Positions 38,825 to 49,925 of a DNA stretch of 64,000 nt are shown piece by piece. The stretch is from contig CP099419.1 in assembly GCA_024114885.1 (NCBI GenBank), forward strand, positions 1,674,001 to 1,738,000. Reading direction: 5' to 3'. The position numbers and the translations under genes were made by a program. Each line of letters opens with the position of its first letter. Positions within the stretch are counted from its first letter, which is position 1. This DNA comes from Septoria linicola. Lineage: Eukaryota; Ascomycota; Dothideomycetes; Mycosphaerellales; Mycosphaerellaceae. Under the pieces are notes generated by a model. It ran no database searches and was not told the DNA's origin. It worked only from the letters and a program-made list of their open reading frames with translations.

Positions 38825-38931
38825 TAGTAAGTCCTTCTTCCACTGCTCTACCCCGACAATCGAGGAGATATTCCCAGCCCTCCAGCATGATGAATTATGA
38901 CTTGTGTTCAAGATCGCAGATTCTGGAGGAA

Positions 38932-39882
38932 TCAGCCCGTAGAGCTCCGCAAGATAGACTGCAATGCATGCCCCAATTTTTCGTACCCGATATCTCCCTC
39001 ACACGTCTCCGCCACGGCAGAGTATGCTTGTGCCATGTCTTCGCTACGCACTCGCACGACCCAGCCAGTACTCATAACCATAGTCATAGCACCTCCATCG
39101 CCTGTACCAAGCACGTTGGCTGCGTTCAAGATTTTCTCTATCGAGATCTCATCGTAGTCGCCTCCAATTCTAGTCGCCACGTCGAAGAGATTGCACATTC
39201 GGTTCGTGTCCAGCTCATCCCTTACGAGTCGAACGACGCGCTCACGGCTAGCGATTTGCTCTTCGCGCTCCTTACGTTCTTGCTCTCTACGTTTCTCGCG
39301 CTCTTTTGCTTTCTTCTCCTCGAGCTTTGCCTCAGCGGCCTTTCGTCTCGCGAGTTGCGCTGCTTGCTCGGCTTCTCTCTCGGCAGCGCCTTCATTTTCG
39401 ATGGCTCTTTGCGACTCTGCCTGCGAACGCTGGAATTCATGGTATGCTCGTCGCTGATCTTTTCTGGCAAGGGATTTTGCTTTCTTGGCACCAATGTTGC
39501 GCTGTGGCGGGACTCGAGGTGCGTTTGCTGGACCGGCTTCTGCTGGCTCTTCTGGCGCAGCATTTCTCAAGGGAGGCATCGGATCTTCCTCCTGTGCCTC
39601 CGCGCCCCCGTGCTGTCTCGCCTCGTCATCGCCACCCTGTCGAATTTCCTCCTGCGGTGGCTCACGACCCAAATCGTTCTCGGCGGGCACATCCTCTTGG
39701 CCAGATTGGCCATCTACTTGCTCATCTCCGGTGCGGCTCCGTTGCTGTAAATGTTCTTGTATCTGAGGTGCATAGTAGAGAAAGAGGGCAAGCACGCCAA
39801 GGTGGATCACATCCTGGTACACAGGCGTGCCAGGAGTGGCAAATGGCAACAACCTATTCAAAAGCCGCATGAGAGACGACAT
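38932..39882 (-). CDS. DDRGK1/UFBP1-like membrane protein
   Basis: Intronless, 316 residues. It has an N-terminal hydrophobic segment (VIHLGVLALFLYYAP, about 25-40), an acidic disordered linker and then a long charged coil beginning RNIGAKKAKSLARKDQRRAY (about 132). A C-terminal winged-helix-like part (VVRLVRDELDTNRMCNLFDV through GWVVRVRSEDM) ends in IGYEKLGHALQSIL. Length, order and the I-G-A-K-K start of the coil match DDRGK1, the ER adaptor of the UFM1 ligase in animals and plants. The literal DDRGK residues are not conserved. Most fungi lack UFMylation, so homology is proposed and function left open. The gene is convergent with the unknown gene. Confidence 0.6.
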   Translation of the reverse strand: MSSLMRLLNRLLPFATPGTPVYQDVIHLGVLALFLYYAPQIQEHLQQRSRTGDEQVDGQSGQEDVPAENDLGREPPQEEIRQGGDDEARQHGGAEAQEEDPMPPLRNAAPEEPAEAGPANAPRVPPQRNIGAKKAKSLARKDQRRAYHEFQRSQAESQRAIENEGAAEREAEQAAQLARRKAAEAKLEEKKAKEREKRREQERKEREEQIASRERVVRLVRDELDTNRMCNLFDVATRIGGDYDEISIEKILNAANVLGTGDGGAMTMVMSTGWVVRVRSEDMAQAYSAVAETCEGDIGYEKLGHALQSILRSSTG

Positions 39883-40998
39883 GATGGGCAGCGAGAGGCA
39901 AATACTCCGTTGTCGCGATGATCAATTCAACAGGCTCCGTTCTTGTGATGGGCTTCTCGAGTGTGCGATTCGCAGGCCGCGGAAAGAGTGCTACACCGAG
40001 GTGGCAGGGGTTGACCAGCTGTGATCAGGTTGACTCGAAAGGGAGTCAAAGCCTTAGATGGGGAACGATGTACCCAATGCGGGCGTTAGCATTAAAGAGA
40101 GAATTGTAAGAATGCAACGAACCTGGTCAAGGTCAAAAGGTGGCGTCTTGGCGCTTTCCGAGCTTAATCAATTCTGTTCAATGCTATCACCATATTCAAA
40201 TGAGATATAGCATTATTGTCCATTTTATTGAACAGGACTCATGACATGGAGAGTATGATGGGGTGAGTGCACACAAGACTCACAAGACGAAGCAGCGAAT
40301 GCACTAGTGCCCTACCAGGTTAGTTGAAACGAAAAGGATCGCAGCAATACCTAGCTGGTCTTGATCGATTTCCTCGATGAGTCCATTGGTAGAAGATTTG
40401 CTAGACAGCCTGACTTTATGTAAGGCTGCAGTCATCTATAAAAGTTCCTATAGGCAACCTGCACAGCTCGCTATGGTATTAATCACTCGGCGGAGTACAT
40501 AGCTTGCTACCAGAGTTGCTTAGACAACTCTTGTTTTGAACATGACGTCTTGTTCAGCAAGCTATTTTACAGACATCACCATGACGCTCTGACACTATCC
40601 TACATCCGACACGCTTGCACTCTACTTTGATCACCAGCTTACAAGACTGGATCGCGTCGTACAACTACTATGCAGGCAATCCCCTCCTTTGTGCACGATA
40701 TGTCCCTTTTATGAATCGCTCTCATGTTCTACTCTTCACTCCGTGCATGTGCTTGCATGCGAAGCTTGGCTGCCATAGTTGACACACTGACTGTGTTCGT
40801 GGCGGCAGTGGCGGCACAATGACTTCCATAACAGCTCCCAAGCTCAACATTACTCCTCAAGCTAATGCAGGTACGCATCCCGACACAACGTACACATTGC
40901 GGGGGAAGCTATAAAGACCTCGTCGCACCACATCCGGTACCCGAAGCTGCTTTTATTCTGGAGATGCAAGTTGCTGTTAACTTGTATACAGACAAAAC
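39883..40998. other. Intergenic, nothing certain
   Basis: About 1.1 kb. An ATG at 40819 followed by 17 codons and a GTACGC donor could be a first exon of the monooxygenase gene (see that entry). Nothing else recognised. Confidence 0.4.
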
Positions 40999-42459
40999 AT
41001 GCCAGAAGCTCGATCTGTACACGTTGGTCTGGTGGGAGCGGGTCTCGGAGGCCTGCTTGCCTCCATTGCCATAGCCCGTGCAGGATATCGAGTCACAGTC
41101 CTCGAAGCCGCAGTAGAGCTGGGAGAGATCGGAGCTGGAATACAAGTCACTCCTAATGTGTCTCGTCTTCTCAACAGATATGGCGTCGACAAGATCATTG
41201 GAGACGATCTAGTGCAATGCAAGAAAATCCATATGCGGAATCAGAAAGGCGAAATCACACAACGGACAGAGCTGTATCCCAAGACAGTGAGAGAGTTTGG
41301 CTTTCCGTGGTGGATGGTCCATCGACATCATCTGCACACTGGACTTGCAGAGGGCGCGAGGCGGCATGGTGTGTAGATTGTGACCGATTCTAGAGTCGAG
41401 GAGATCAAGTATGACGAGGCCGATTATCCGGTTGAGGTGACGACTTCGAAGGGCACGAAATACAGATTCGATATGTTGGTTGGAAGTGATGGACTCAAAT
41501 CGATGGTGAAGAGGACCTTGTTTCCCGAGGTAGTTCCACGAGCGCCGGCCAACAACACAGCTTATCGAGCAGTGCTTCCCTATGACTATATCTACTCCCA
41601 GGTTCCGGAGGCCCGAGAACTCGGCAATGATATTGACGTCTGGGGTCTGGAGAAGGGTTACATCATCCAATACCCAATCTCAGCTGGTAGAGAATGGAAT
41701 GCTGTGATGTCGCACTACAGAGACCAGCCCGTGACCGACGTGGAGGATGACTGTGACATGTCTGAGATGATTGAGTACTACAAGGACCTGGATCCGCGAA
41801 TCCTCAAGATCCTGAAGCTGGTGCCTTCTTCGAAACGTTGGCCTTTGCTGGGCACAGGTCCGCTGAAGTCGTGGTCAAGTCCACAAAAGAACATCGTCCT
41901 GATGGGCGATGCTGCGCATTCCATGACCAACCACATGGCTCAAGGCGCTGCTACGTCTATGGAAGACGGCGCCTTTCTGGGTCGAGTCCTCGCCGAAGTA
42001 GTCCATGGTGTTTTGGACATCCCAGAGGCTATTAAGATCTACGAAGAAGCTCGCATGCCTCGAGTGTGGATCAAACAGCAGGCCTCGTTCTATTTCGGCG
42101 GACTTTACATGGCTGATGCAGAGCGTGCTGCATACCGTGACGCTTCATCTGCGGGTTCTGTGACTGGCACTGCCGCAATGTCAGACATCCACAACCTTGA
42201 CTCACAACGTAAAGTTACCGGTCCAGACGCAAGTTCTCGAAGCTGGAATATCTGGGGTGCCCCAGAGACAGTGCAAAGCATCTTTGGCTACGATTCTGAA
42301 GGCGATGCCGATTTTGCTGTGCTGAAGTATCTGCAGGAGAAAAGTCCTTGGGATCGCGAGACTGGTATTAGTCACGCTATAGAAGAGAAATGGACAGGCT
42401 GGTTTCGTCCAAAGGAGCATGTTGGGAGGATAGCCAGGAGTCGAGGTAGCAAGCTATAA
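40999..42459 (+). pseudogene. FAD-dependent monooxygenase (salicylate hydroxylase-like) with in-frame stop
   Basis: One reading frame of 487 codons interrupted only by TAG at 41374-41376. Before the stop are the dinucleotide fold GLVGAGLGGLLASIAIARAG and EIGAGIQVTPN. After it are the DG motif LVGSDGLKSMVKR, the FAD GD motif LMGDAAHSMTNHMAQGAA and an ordinary C-terminus. Members hydroxylate aromatic acids with NAD(P)H. Only about 23 nt separates the stop from a possible acceptor, too short for an intron, so it is best called a pseudogene, a sequencing error or rare readthrough. A first exon at 40819 joined to an AG at about 41007 keeps frame and would replace the ATG at 40999, but does not remove the stop. 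Confidence 0.8.
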
Positions 42460-43282
42460 GAGAAGAGTCGTGTAGCATTGAGAACGTCCTTGTCGAATGT
42501 CCGGCGACCCGTTATGACCTATTCTGTTTCCGGATTCTTGAGCCTTGTGTTCCATGACTAGTGTGCCGTCCAAATCCTCAGTCGTTCAAAAGATCGTGGA
42601 AGCTAAGTCAAGGCAACAAGTTGTAGGGAAGGCTTGTGTGTATTCATCTCGTTCTCGAATGGTAAGGCAACAAGGTGTAGGGACGGGTCTTGCGTACCTG
42701 AGCCAAGCTCATACTCATAGATGTAGCCACAAATCGGGCGGTGGTCCTATCCATCGTGCTCGTTATCGATCTCTGCATCGTGATCCGAAATAGCAGCCTA
42801 TATTGGACAGCTGATGTGTCCAGGCTAGGCAATGGGAGAAATTTGGGGGTCCGCCAAGGTGCGTCGGCTTGCCTGATTCGATATTGCGGAAGTCAGAAGC
42901 CAGCTTCATCTTTCTTCCACAGCTGTTTTTCATCTTAATATTGCCCATGTTGACTGTGCAAGACACCCTGCAACGACGCATTGTCAGAAGTGATCTCCCA
43001 GATCGTTCCATAATTCGTTCGCGCCACAGTCGTTTGCAGCAACCATATCGAGACGGCGTGTGGCCGGTCTTTGCTGCATCCTTGCTACTGGATCTCAGTG
43101 GGTCTTGTCCCAAATTCTCCCCGCGTGAACAGCATGCAGAGCCCCGCTTCTACAGCGACCTCGCGAGTCTGGAAAATCGGGCCTATGGTCGCACTCATGA
43201 TGTCTCGCTCAATGCGCCTTCCACCTTTGTCCTCTGGTCTCTCACATCATCATCTTTCAAGGCAGACAGTCCACATTGCAGA
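42460..43282. other. Intergenic with a short direct repeat
   Basis: About 820 bp. It contains two imperfect 33-bp copies (listed separately). The frame of the next gene is open upstream to 42869, but the sequence there is not protein-like. Confidence 0.45.
42610..42696 (+). repeat. Imperfect 33-bp direct repeat
   Basis: Copies at 42610-42642 and 42664-42696, both starting AAGGCAACAAG and sharing TGTAGGGA and a GTA end. The start-to-start distance is 54 bp. Origin unknown. Confidence 0.7.
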
Positions 43283-45034
43283 ATGTCGTCAAAGCACTTC
43301 ATCAACGATCCTACGCATCTTGTTGCTACCGCTCTGCAATCCATAACTCTCACGAATCCAAACACAGCTTTCGATGCGGAGAACAAAGTGATATATCTGC
43401 GCCCCGATGCTGCCGCGCCCCAAGTGAGCATTATCTCCGGCGGCGGCTCTGGACACGAGCCAAGTTTTGCTGCATTTGTCGGACCAGGTCTTTTGAGTGG
43501 CGCTGTCGCAGGCACGATTTTCGCGTCTCCTTCCGCGGAACAGGTTCGAAGATGTATCTCTCAGCGTGTGGAGACAGGCAAAGGCGTGCTCGTAGTGGTC
43601 ATGAACTACACCGGAGATGTCTTGAACTTCGGAATGGCTGTAGAGAAGGCCAAAGCTGCAGGCATCGAGGTCGAAATGGTGGTGATGGGCGATGATGCTG
43701 CTGTTGGACGGGCGAAGGGAGGCAAAGTTGGACGCAGAGGCATTGCTGGAACAGTGCTGATTCACAAAATTGCTGGCGCTCTCGCTGCGACAGGCGCGAG
43801 CCTGAAGGAGGTGCACAAGGCCGCACAGGCGGTGGCGGACAACACCGTCTCCATGGGAACTTCTCTTGCCCATGTACACGTTCCAGGCAGAGAGGACTCG
43901 GAGGAGGATCTCAAGCGAGACGAGGTCGAGATAGGGATGGGCATTCACAATGAGTCTGGCTCAGAGCGTGCGGCAGCAGACCTTCCCAAGAACATCATGC
44001 TGATGCTCAAGAATATGCTGGACCAGAGTGACGAAGACCGCGCATTCCTCAATGTTTCCAGCTCGGACGAGACTGTGCTGCTTATCAACAATCTCGGCGG
44101 TGTTAGCGTACTGGAGATGGGAGGCATCGTGACCGAAGTTGTCAACCAGCTTGACAGTGATTACGGAATCAAGCCAGTCCGGATTCTGGCAGGCACTTTT
44201 ATGACATCTTTGAACGGCTTGGGTTTCTCAATTTCGATATTGAAAACGATTGATCTCGGAGTCGGAAAGTCGGTGCTCGAGCTCCTGGATGCGCCATCTG
44301 AGGCAGCAGGCTGGTCGGCGGCGATCACCTCTAAGACTTGGACAAACAAGCCTTCCGAGACCCGCGAGCTGGCGCGTGACAAGACTGCCGAGAACCAGCC
44401 CTCCAACGTACAGATCGATGGCGCATATGCAGGCAAGGTGCTGGAGCAAGCCCTGGATCAGCTCATCAAGGCTGAGCCGGAAGTGACGCGGTACGATACT
44501 GTAGTCGGCGACGGAGACTGTGGTATCGGTCTGAAGCGTGGTGCAGAGGGTATCAAGGGTCGACTGGCTGATATCAGTCGACAGAACGATGCAGCTCTCT
44601 GGCTGAACGAGATCATTGGTGTTGTCGAGACAGACATGGACGGTACTAGCGGCGCGCTCTACGCAATCTTCCTCAATGCACTTGCGTGCGGAATCCGACT
44701 TCAAGGCAGCGATGGTGGCAAGCAAGCAGATCCGAAAGTTTGGGCCGGAGCTTTGCAGGAAGCGAGCTCGTCTCTGGCCAAATATACACCTGCGAAACCC
44801 GGTGATCGAACTCTGGTAGATGCACTAGCGCCTTTTGTGGAAGAGTTGAGCGCGAGTGGTAATGTGCAGAAAGCGGCGCAGGCTGCTGAGGAAGGCGCGA
44901 AAAAGACCAAGGGAATGCAGGCCAGTTTGGGACGTACGGTCTACCTCGGAGGAAGTGGTTTCGAAGAAGTTCCCGATCCTGGTGCGCACGGCTTGTCGAT
45001 ATTCCTGTCTGGCCTGGCGCAGGCACTGCAATGA
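43283..45034 (+). CDS. DAK1: Dihydroxyacetone kinase
   Basis: ATP-dependent kinase making dihydroxyacetone phosphate, for glycerol use and detoxification. 583 residues from ATG 43283; the frame is open further upstream but not protein-like. The K domain (about 1-335) has IISGGGSGHEPSFAAFVG, MNYTGDVLNFGMAVEKAK and the histidine-bearing MGTSLAHVHVPG. The L (ATP) domain (about 375-583) has DTVVGDGDCGIGLKRGAEGI with its metal-binding Asp residues, ETDMDGTSGALYAIF and PGDRTLVDALAPF. The length is typical of single-chain fungal DAKs. Expected in the cytosol. The symbol is given for the family; the genome may hold paralogues. Confidence 0.93.
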   Translation: MSSKHFINDPTHLVATALQSITLTNPNTAFDAENKVIYLRPDAAAPQVSIISGGGSGHEPSFAAFVGPGLLSGAVAGTIFASPSAEQVRRCISQRVETGKGVLVVVMNYTGDVLNFGMAVEKAKAAGIEVEMVVMGDDAAVGRAKGGKVGRRGIAGTVLIHKIAGALAATGASLKEVHKAAQAVADNTVSMGTSLAHVHVPGREDSEEDLKRDEVEIGMGIHNESGSERAAADLPKNIMLMLKNMLDQSDEDRAFLNVSSSDETVLLINNLGGVSVLEMGGIVTEVVNQLDSDYGIKPVRILAGTFMTSLNGLGFSISILKTIDLGVGKSVLELLDAPSEAAGWSAAITSKTWTNKPSETRELARDKTAENQPSNVQIDGAYAGKVLEQALDQLIKAEPEVTRYDTVVGDGDCGIGLKRGAEGIKGRLADISRQNDAALWLNEIIGVVETDMDGTSGALYAIFLNALACGIRLQGSDGGKQADPKVWAGALQEASSSLAKYTPAKPGDRTLVDALAPFVEELSASGNVQKAAQAAEEGAKKTKGMQASLGRTVYLGGSGFEEVPDPGAHGLSIFLSGLAQALQ

Positions 45035-45395
45035 AGTAAGCGGTCGAGTCAGCCTCAATGATATAGTAATGTCGTCGAATAGTTTGGCGCGAGTACAATA
45101 TTTCGTAATACATAGCCTGCTTCAGTGGCGGCATTGCATGTCGAGTGCCCTATCTCTCCTCGTGATCTCTATGCGCTTTTCAGTCTCGCGGTCTGACTTC
45201 AGAGATGTCGCATTAGCCTGGCTAGCTTAAAAGGAGGCAGTTTTGATCGTCCATACCAAACGACCTGCATGTCCAGACACGCGACCTGGCTATCGCTTGC
45301 GCCTGAACGCCAACCCGCCCCCGGGCTCGTTTCCTAGCAGGCAGCTTGCCGTGCTGCATTCAATTTTCTGTTCTGTACCTCAAGGTAAATACTAC
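45035..45395. other. Convergent 3' region
   Basis: About 360 bp between the DAK and SmD2 stops. No feature recognised. Confidence 0.45.
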
Positions 45396-45878
45396 TCAAC
45401 TCAGCAGGACCAGGATGACACTGTCTCCCCGAAGGAACATTTTGCTGATGAAGCGGTCCTTGTTGACCACACGGCCTTTCTTGCCGTCGGAGGTGCGAGG
45501 AGTCTCGCTCCACATTTCCTTGACGTTCTCCAGCACCATGTTGCAGTGACGGTCGAATGCCTTGACACGGCCCAGCAGTTTTCTGTTGTTGCGGCACGAG
45601 ATCAGGACCTGTGTGTGTTGTCGCACGGCCGTCTGCAGGAGCGAGAGCGGGCCGGAGGTGAACTCGTGCGTTTCCAGGACGGAGATTTCATATTCTCTGC
45701 GTTGTTGTGAGTGATGTGTCCCCGCAGAAGAGGTAGTAGTAGTGGTGGTGTCAGACATACGTGAGTTCTGCGCGCGGCTTTGCGAGGAGTTCTCTGTCGG
45801 CACGTCAGTCAAGAATCGCAGTCGTGTCGCATTGTCCGAGCCATACTGAATCTTTGCGTCTGATGCTCCGGAAGCCAT
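45396..45878 (-). CDS. SMD2: Small nuclear ribonucleoprotein SmD2
   Basis: Core Sm-ring protein of spliceosomal snRNPs. Two exons on the minus strand: 45847-45878 and 45396-45696, with a 150-bp intron (GTATGG...CGCAG). The splice joins MASGASDAKIQ to EYEISVLETHEFTSGPLSLL, matching the family N-terminus and giving 110 residues, the usual size. Sm1 and Sm2 motifs are intact (VLISCRNNRKLLGRVKAFD, HCNMVLENVKEMW and SKMFLRGDSVILVL). A start at ATG 45758 inside the intron would give a Thr/Ser-rich head not seen in the family. It is divergent from the AMS2-like gene. Confidence 0.92.
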   Translation of the reverse strand: MASGASDAKIQYGSDNATRLRFLTDVPTENSSQSRAQNSRMSDTTTTTTSSAGTHHSQQRREYEISVLETHEFTSGPLSLLQTAVRQHTQVLISCRNNRKLLGRVKAFDRHCNMVLENVKEMWSETPRTSDGKKGRVVNKDRFISKMFLRGDSVILVLLS

Positions 45879-46375
45879 GGTGAGTGATGGACGTGCTGTG
45901 AGGCTGAGGGTGGTTGAGTGTCCGTCCTGTCGCTTGTGCACTGGATCGATGATTTGGCTGTCGGTCGCAAAGTTGCTAACTAACTTAGCGCCGATCATTC
46001 GTCACGTGCAGCACCTCGCGTCCTCACACAGACGCGTCGAGCTCGACATTGGGACGCCAACCACCTCCATCGTTCACCTCTTCCCTTCTGCCGCTCACAT
46101 CCAACACTTCCGCCACAACATCTCTTCGATCCCATCACACACATTGTCCGCCTCACGATCAACAACTAATCCGTGCATGTGACTGGCAGACTCAATACGC
46201 ACAATCCAGACGACACGGCAACGAGCCTCCGAGCTGCATCCACGTGCAAACGACAAATCACGCCCGCATCGCAGTATGCTGTAGCACGAGTGGAACCTCT
46301 CAGACCGCCAGCGAGGCTGCTACAAAGCCCTCCACACTTCCCGATTCAACTTGACCACCGACATCAACCTCCGTC
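45879..46375. other. Divergent promoter, SmD2 and AMS2-like gene
   Basis: About 500 bp. CTAACTAACTTAG (45975-45987) is a variant of the recurring palindrome, about 97 bp from the SmD2 start. CACGTG, an E-box, lies at about 46013. Confidence 0.45.
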
Positions 46376-49300
46376 ATGGCTTCAGGTAGTGACGACGGAG
46401 CCATGGACTTTGCAGATATACCTACGCGTCCCATGCGTGTCAAGATCCTCTACACCTTCGATGCTGAGAGCAAGACGACATGTCTGGCCCGACTTCCGAG
46501 CACGCTCAATATCCCTGCCATTGCCATAGATGAGCAATCGCAGGTAGGTGTCATCGAACTTCGACAATGCGTCCAGGCCATCGTATCTGCTTCGCCCGAG
46601 ATCATGTCACAACTGGAGAATGGCGACTTCTCAGTCTACTCGTACGACTACAGCGAGTATGATGCGCCCGTGGTCGGTCAAGGCCGCATGTCCACGCTGC
46701 TGGCAGCCTCGGCGCCGTCCACGGATGACAGCAAGACCATGATCACTGGACGCGTCTGCAAGAACATCGCTCTCTTCAACAACGGAGTCAAGGAGACGCT
46801 CGAGGTCAAGTTCAAGTTGACGCCACTGGCCAGACCGCCGCAGAGCGCCAGCAATCTGGATGCATTCCGCAGCCTAAGTCCCGCCACATCGGCTGGCTTC
46901 GACCCAAATGCCTGGAACGCTTCATTGCAGAAGCCCCAGCAACAATCGAACGAATTTTATGATTTTGGCATGCCATCGGTAGGCGATCATGCTGGCGCCG
47001 CATCGCTCGAGGAATTGTTTGGCATGGGTACGGGAAGCAGTGGGGAACTGAGCAACTCATCACAGCAAGGGGGCGTGGGTGTCCAGCAGACCCCGACAGA
47101 TTCTTCCTTTGCCTACAACCCCGCATTTTCGACTCAATCTCACAGCGCACCAGGCAGCCGAGCTGGCAGTCCTCTACTGGCCTCCAAATCAAGCTCTCGA
47201 AGTGAGCTGTTACGTCATCAGAGCTTCTCTGGTGGGAATGTCTCTACATTCCCGGAACAGAGCCGGCCCGACTCACGTGCAAGTGTGCGAAGTGAATCAT
47301 TCTCCTCGCATATGCAACAGCAACCATCCACACAGTCCTTCCAACAGGAGTCAATACAACAAGAGGTCGATGCCTACTACAACGAGGATGGTCAGCCACG
47401 TAAACGCGCCAAAGTCGTGCAGGCTGACTGGCGGGGCAAGTCGTCCTTTGGCTCGAGATCGGCCGACCTTCGAGTGACTGCTGCGAAGACGTCCTCCATG
47501 CAGATGTTTCGTCCGATTGCCAAGCGGCCGTCAGCACCTGGCACTAATCTTGAGCCTCCGCCGCGCGTTCCAACTCCCGTGCCGCAACGAACTAGGCCTA
47601 TCCAGCCGCGAATGCCATCCGCTGTGGCCAGAAGCTCACTTCGCCAGGCATCAACAGCAGACTCTGACATGATCTCAGACGCAGACCTCATGTCGGATAT
47701 CATGACCTCGCCCGAGGGCAGCTCTCCAGGCAACAGTCTGAACGGGGAAGGTACGCCTATGGACATCCCATCGTCACCGCCGATAGTGCCTGGCTACAAT
47801 CATCCCCAACCCAGCAGTCCTGGTCTGCCAACTCTATCATCACATATGGCTGATAGTGGATACATGAGTGGTGGATTTCGCAGTGGAACCGTTATGGAAA
47901 GCTTAGAGGATGAGGCAGACTGCAGTCCAGATGCTGAGGATCTCGATGTCGCCGCACGTTATCAGCCTCGCAACCGTTATCAACAACCTCTCGTTAAGAG
48001 CGAGGGATCGCCAATTGACGGAACTCCAGCGCCCTACTCGGACATGCAGTTCAGCAGCGACATGCCGGACATGGACCTCCCAGACACTGACAACCGTCCT
48101 GGGTACGTTGACGCATTTGATCCTGTTTTCACGTTCGCTGATTGCTGACATCGATGAAAGACATCTTTCACTTCCTAACAATCCTTCTCACCGGCAGCTT
48201 GCGCCAAGACCGGCCTCTGCAATGTCGCCGCCTGATGACGACTTTCCTCAGTCCAGACGAGGCTCTTTAGCTCTACCTACCAAGGCTCCTGCCAAGCAGA
48301 AGAGGCAGCCCCTCAAGCGTACTCGTACTTCGAATGACTCCGAAGCAGGCTCGCCGGCACCAAGCGACAACGAAGGCCAACCGAAGCCATATCGATCTGG
48401 TTCCAGTGCTCCTCGGCGCCAAATCATCGAGAAACGCTTGCAAGAATCCATCAGCAAGGGTATCATGCCTCAATTCTGCTCACATTGTGGTTCGATTGAA
48501 ACGCCTACCTGGAGAAAACTCTACGTAAGGACGATGGACGGCAAGCCTGGTCCACTAGACTCTGTCGCAGGTGAGGGCGAGACCGTGGGCGTTGAGGTTA
48601 CGGAGCGGAACTCCGCAGGCGAATCGACCAAATTCTTGATCCGCAAGACTATGAAGAAGACCAAAGACATGCAACCAGGAAAAGGCTTCGAGGACACAGT
48701 GGTGTGCAATCCTTGCGGTCTTTGGTTCAACAAGTTCCAGAATATGCGTCCGCCCGAGAAGTGGGCGCGTAAGTCAGCAACGAGGAAGACTAGGAAGAAG
48801 GCAGATGATGCCACTGACGGCGCCGAACCGCCTTCTGAAGCCTATTACAGTGAACAAGTCATGCCAGAAGAAACGATTGTTGCAGGCCCACTTCGCACGC
48901 TTGCTCCAGCTCCGCCGTCGATGTCGCAACCTACGCAATCGTCCGAATTAGGTCCAACGCGACCACGCGCAAACAGCACGCAGGACCAGCCTCGCCGTCC
49001 AGTTAGTCAAGATGGTAATATGCGACGGCCTCATCGGGACCCAGAGTACATGCGCGCGATTCAGTCCAGCCCAGTCCGCTCTCAAGGATCCGAGGCAAGC
49101 CCCATTGAGCTAGACCTGACGCCAAATCCGACCAGACGCTTGATATTCCCCTCGCCTCGGCGAGATGGCGAGAGCAAGAGTCTAGAGGATGGCAAGGATG
49201 GGTCGCGACCCAAGTCCGCATCGCCGTCGGAGGACGTCACAGTCGGAAAGCTCAGAGCAACTGCGAACAAGGTCACTATCTGCGGGGAGACCAATGTCAA

Positions 49301-49925
49301 TGTGTATGAGACTTTCGCTTACGACAAGGAGAACAGGGCTCCGCCTCTTGATGAGGACGACGACTTGTCTCATCTGTTCGAGGGTTCTCCAGGTGCCATG
49401 TTCAAAACCCCTAGCCGCAAGACGCCCGCCAAGCGCAATATCACTCCTCTGTCGCAGAAGCAGACACAGAGCAATGAGCTACTCAAAACACCGACACAGA
49501 ATAGCCGCAAGCGCAAGCCTCTCACACCAAGCGCGAATGCAGCCAACAATGCCGACATGAACACGAACGACTTCATGTGTTCACCTTCTTCGACTCGCTA
49601 CTTTCTTCGCTCGACACCTAGCAGGCTCGAGCGAACGCCAGGGGGTCGCACTGTGAGCGGTGGCAGCAACAGTGGCTCTAACGATGTCTCGCCCTTCTCG
49701 AGACATCTAGCGCAAATGCTCAGTGACGCCGACAACATGGGAAATGTCCCGTTCACGAGCCCAAGCAGGCAATTTGACTTTAGCGATCTGCCTACTTTCA
49801 CCACTCCAGGTCGAGAGGTCGACTGGAAAGGCTTAGATGAGATTATGAGCAGCGACTTCGCTAGCTACGACGACAATGGTATGGCCTTCAGCACTGATCT
49901 GCCAAATGGTGGCGGACATGCTTAG
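46376..49925 (+). CDS. AMS2/SPT21-like GATA-type regulator of histone genes
   Basis: Exons 46376-48102 and 48161-49925; the 58-bp intron (GTACGT...GAAAG) completes a Gly codon. 1163 residues. Residues about 18-150 (MRVKILYTFDAESKTTCLAR, then LENGDFSVYSYDYSEYDAPV) match the SPT21/Ams2 N-terminal domain. The middle is Ser/Pro/Gln-rich. A GATA-type zinc finger lies at about 681-760 (CSHCGSIETPTWRK, then VCNPCGLWFNKF), with about 72 residues between cysteine pairs; ordinary GATA fingers have 17-18. Fission yeast Ams2 activates histone genes in S phase and supports CENP-A loading. A similar nuclear role is likely but inferred. Confidence 0.88.

Noticed and set aside
40819..41008. Alternative first exon (ATG 40819) for the monooxygenase
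   Set aside because: It keeps frame only if an AG inside the current second codon is used, and it needs an intron of about 140 bp. The ATG at 40999 already gives a normal family start. Kept as a possibility, not as the model.
45396..45998. Longer 200-residue reading of the SmD2 locus, or a start at 45758
   Set aside because: The single-frame reading carries a Thr/Ser-rich head unlike any SmD2. Splicing 45847 to 45696 gives the family N-terminus and the usual 110 residues.
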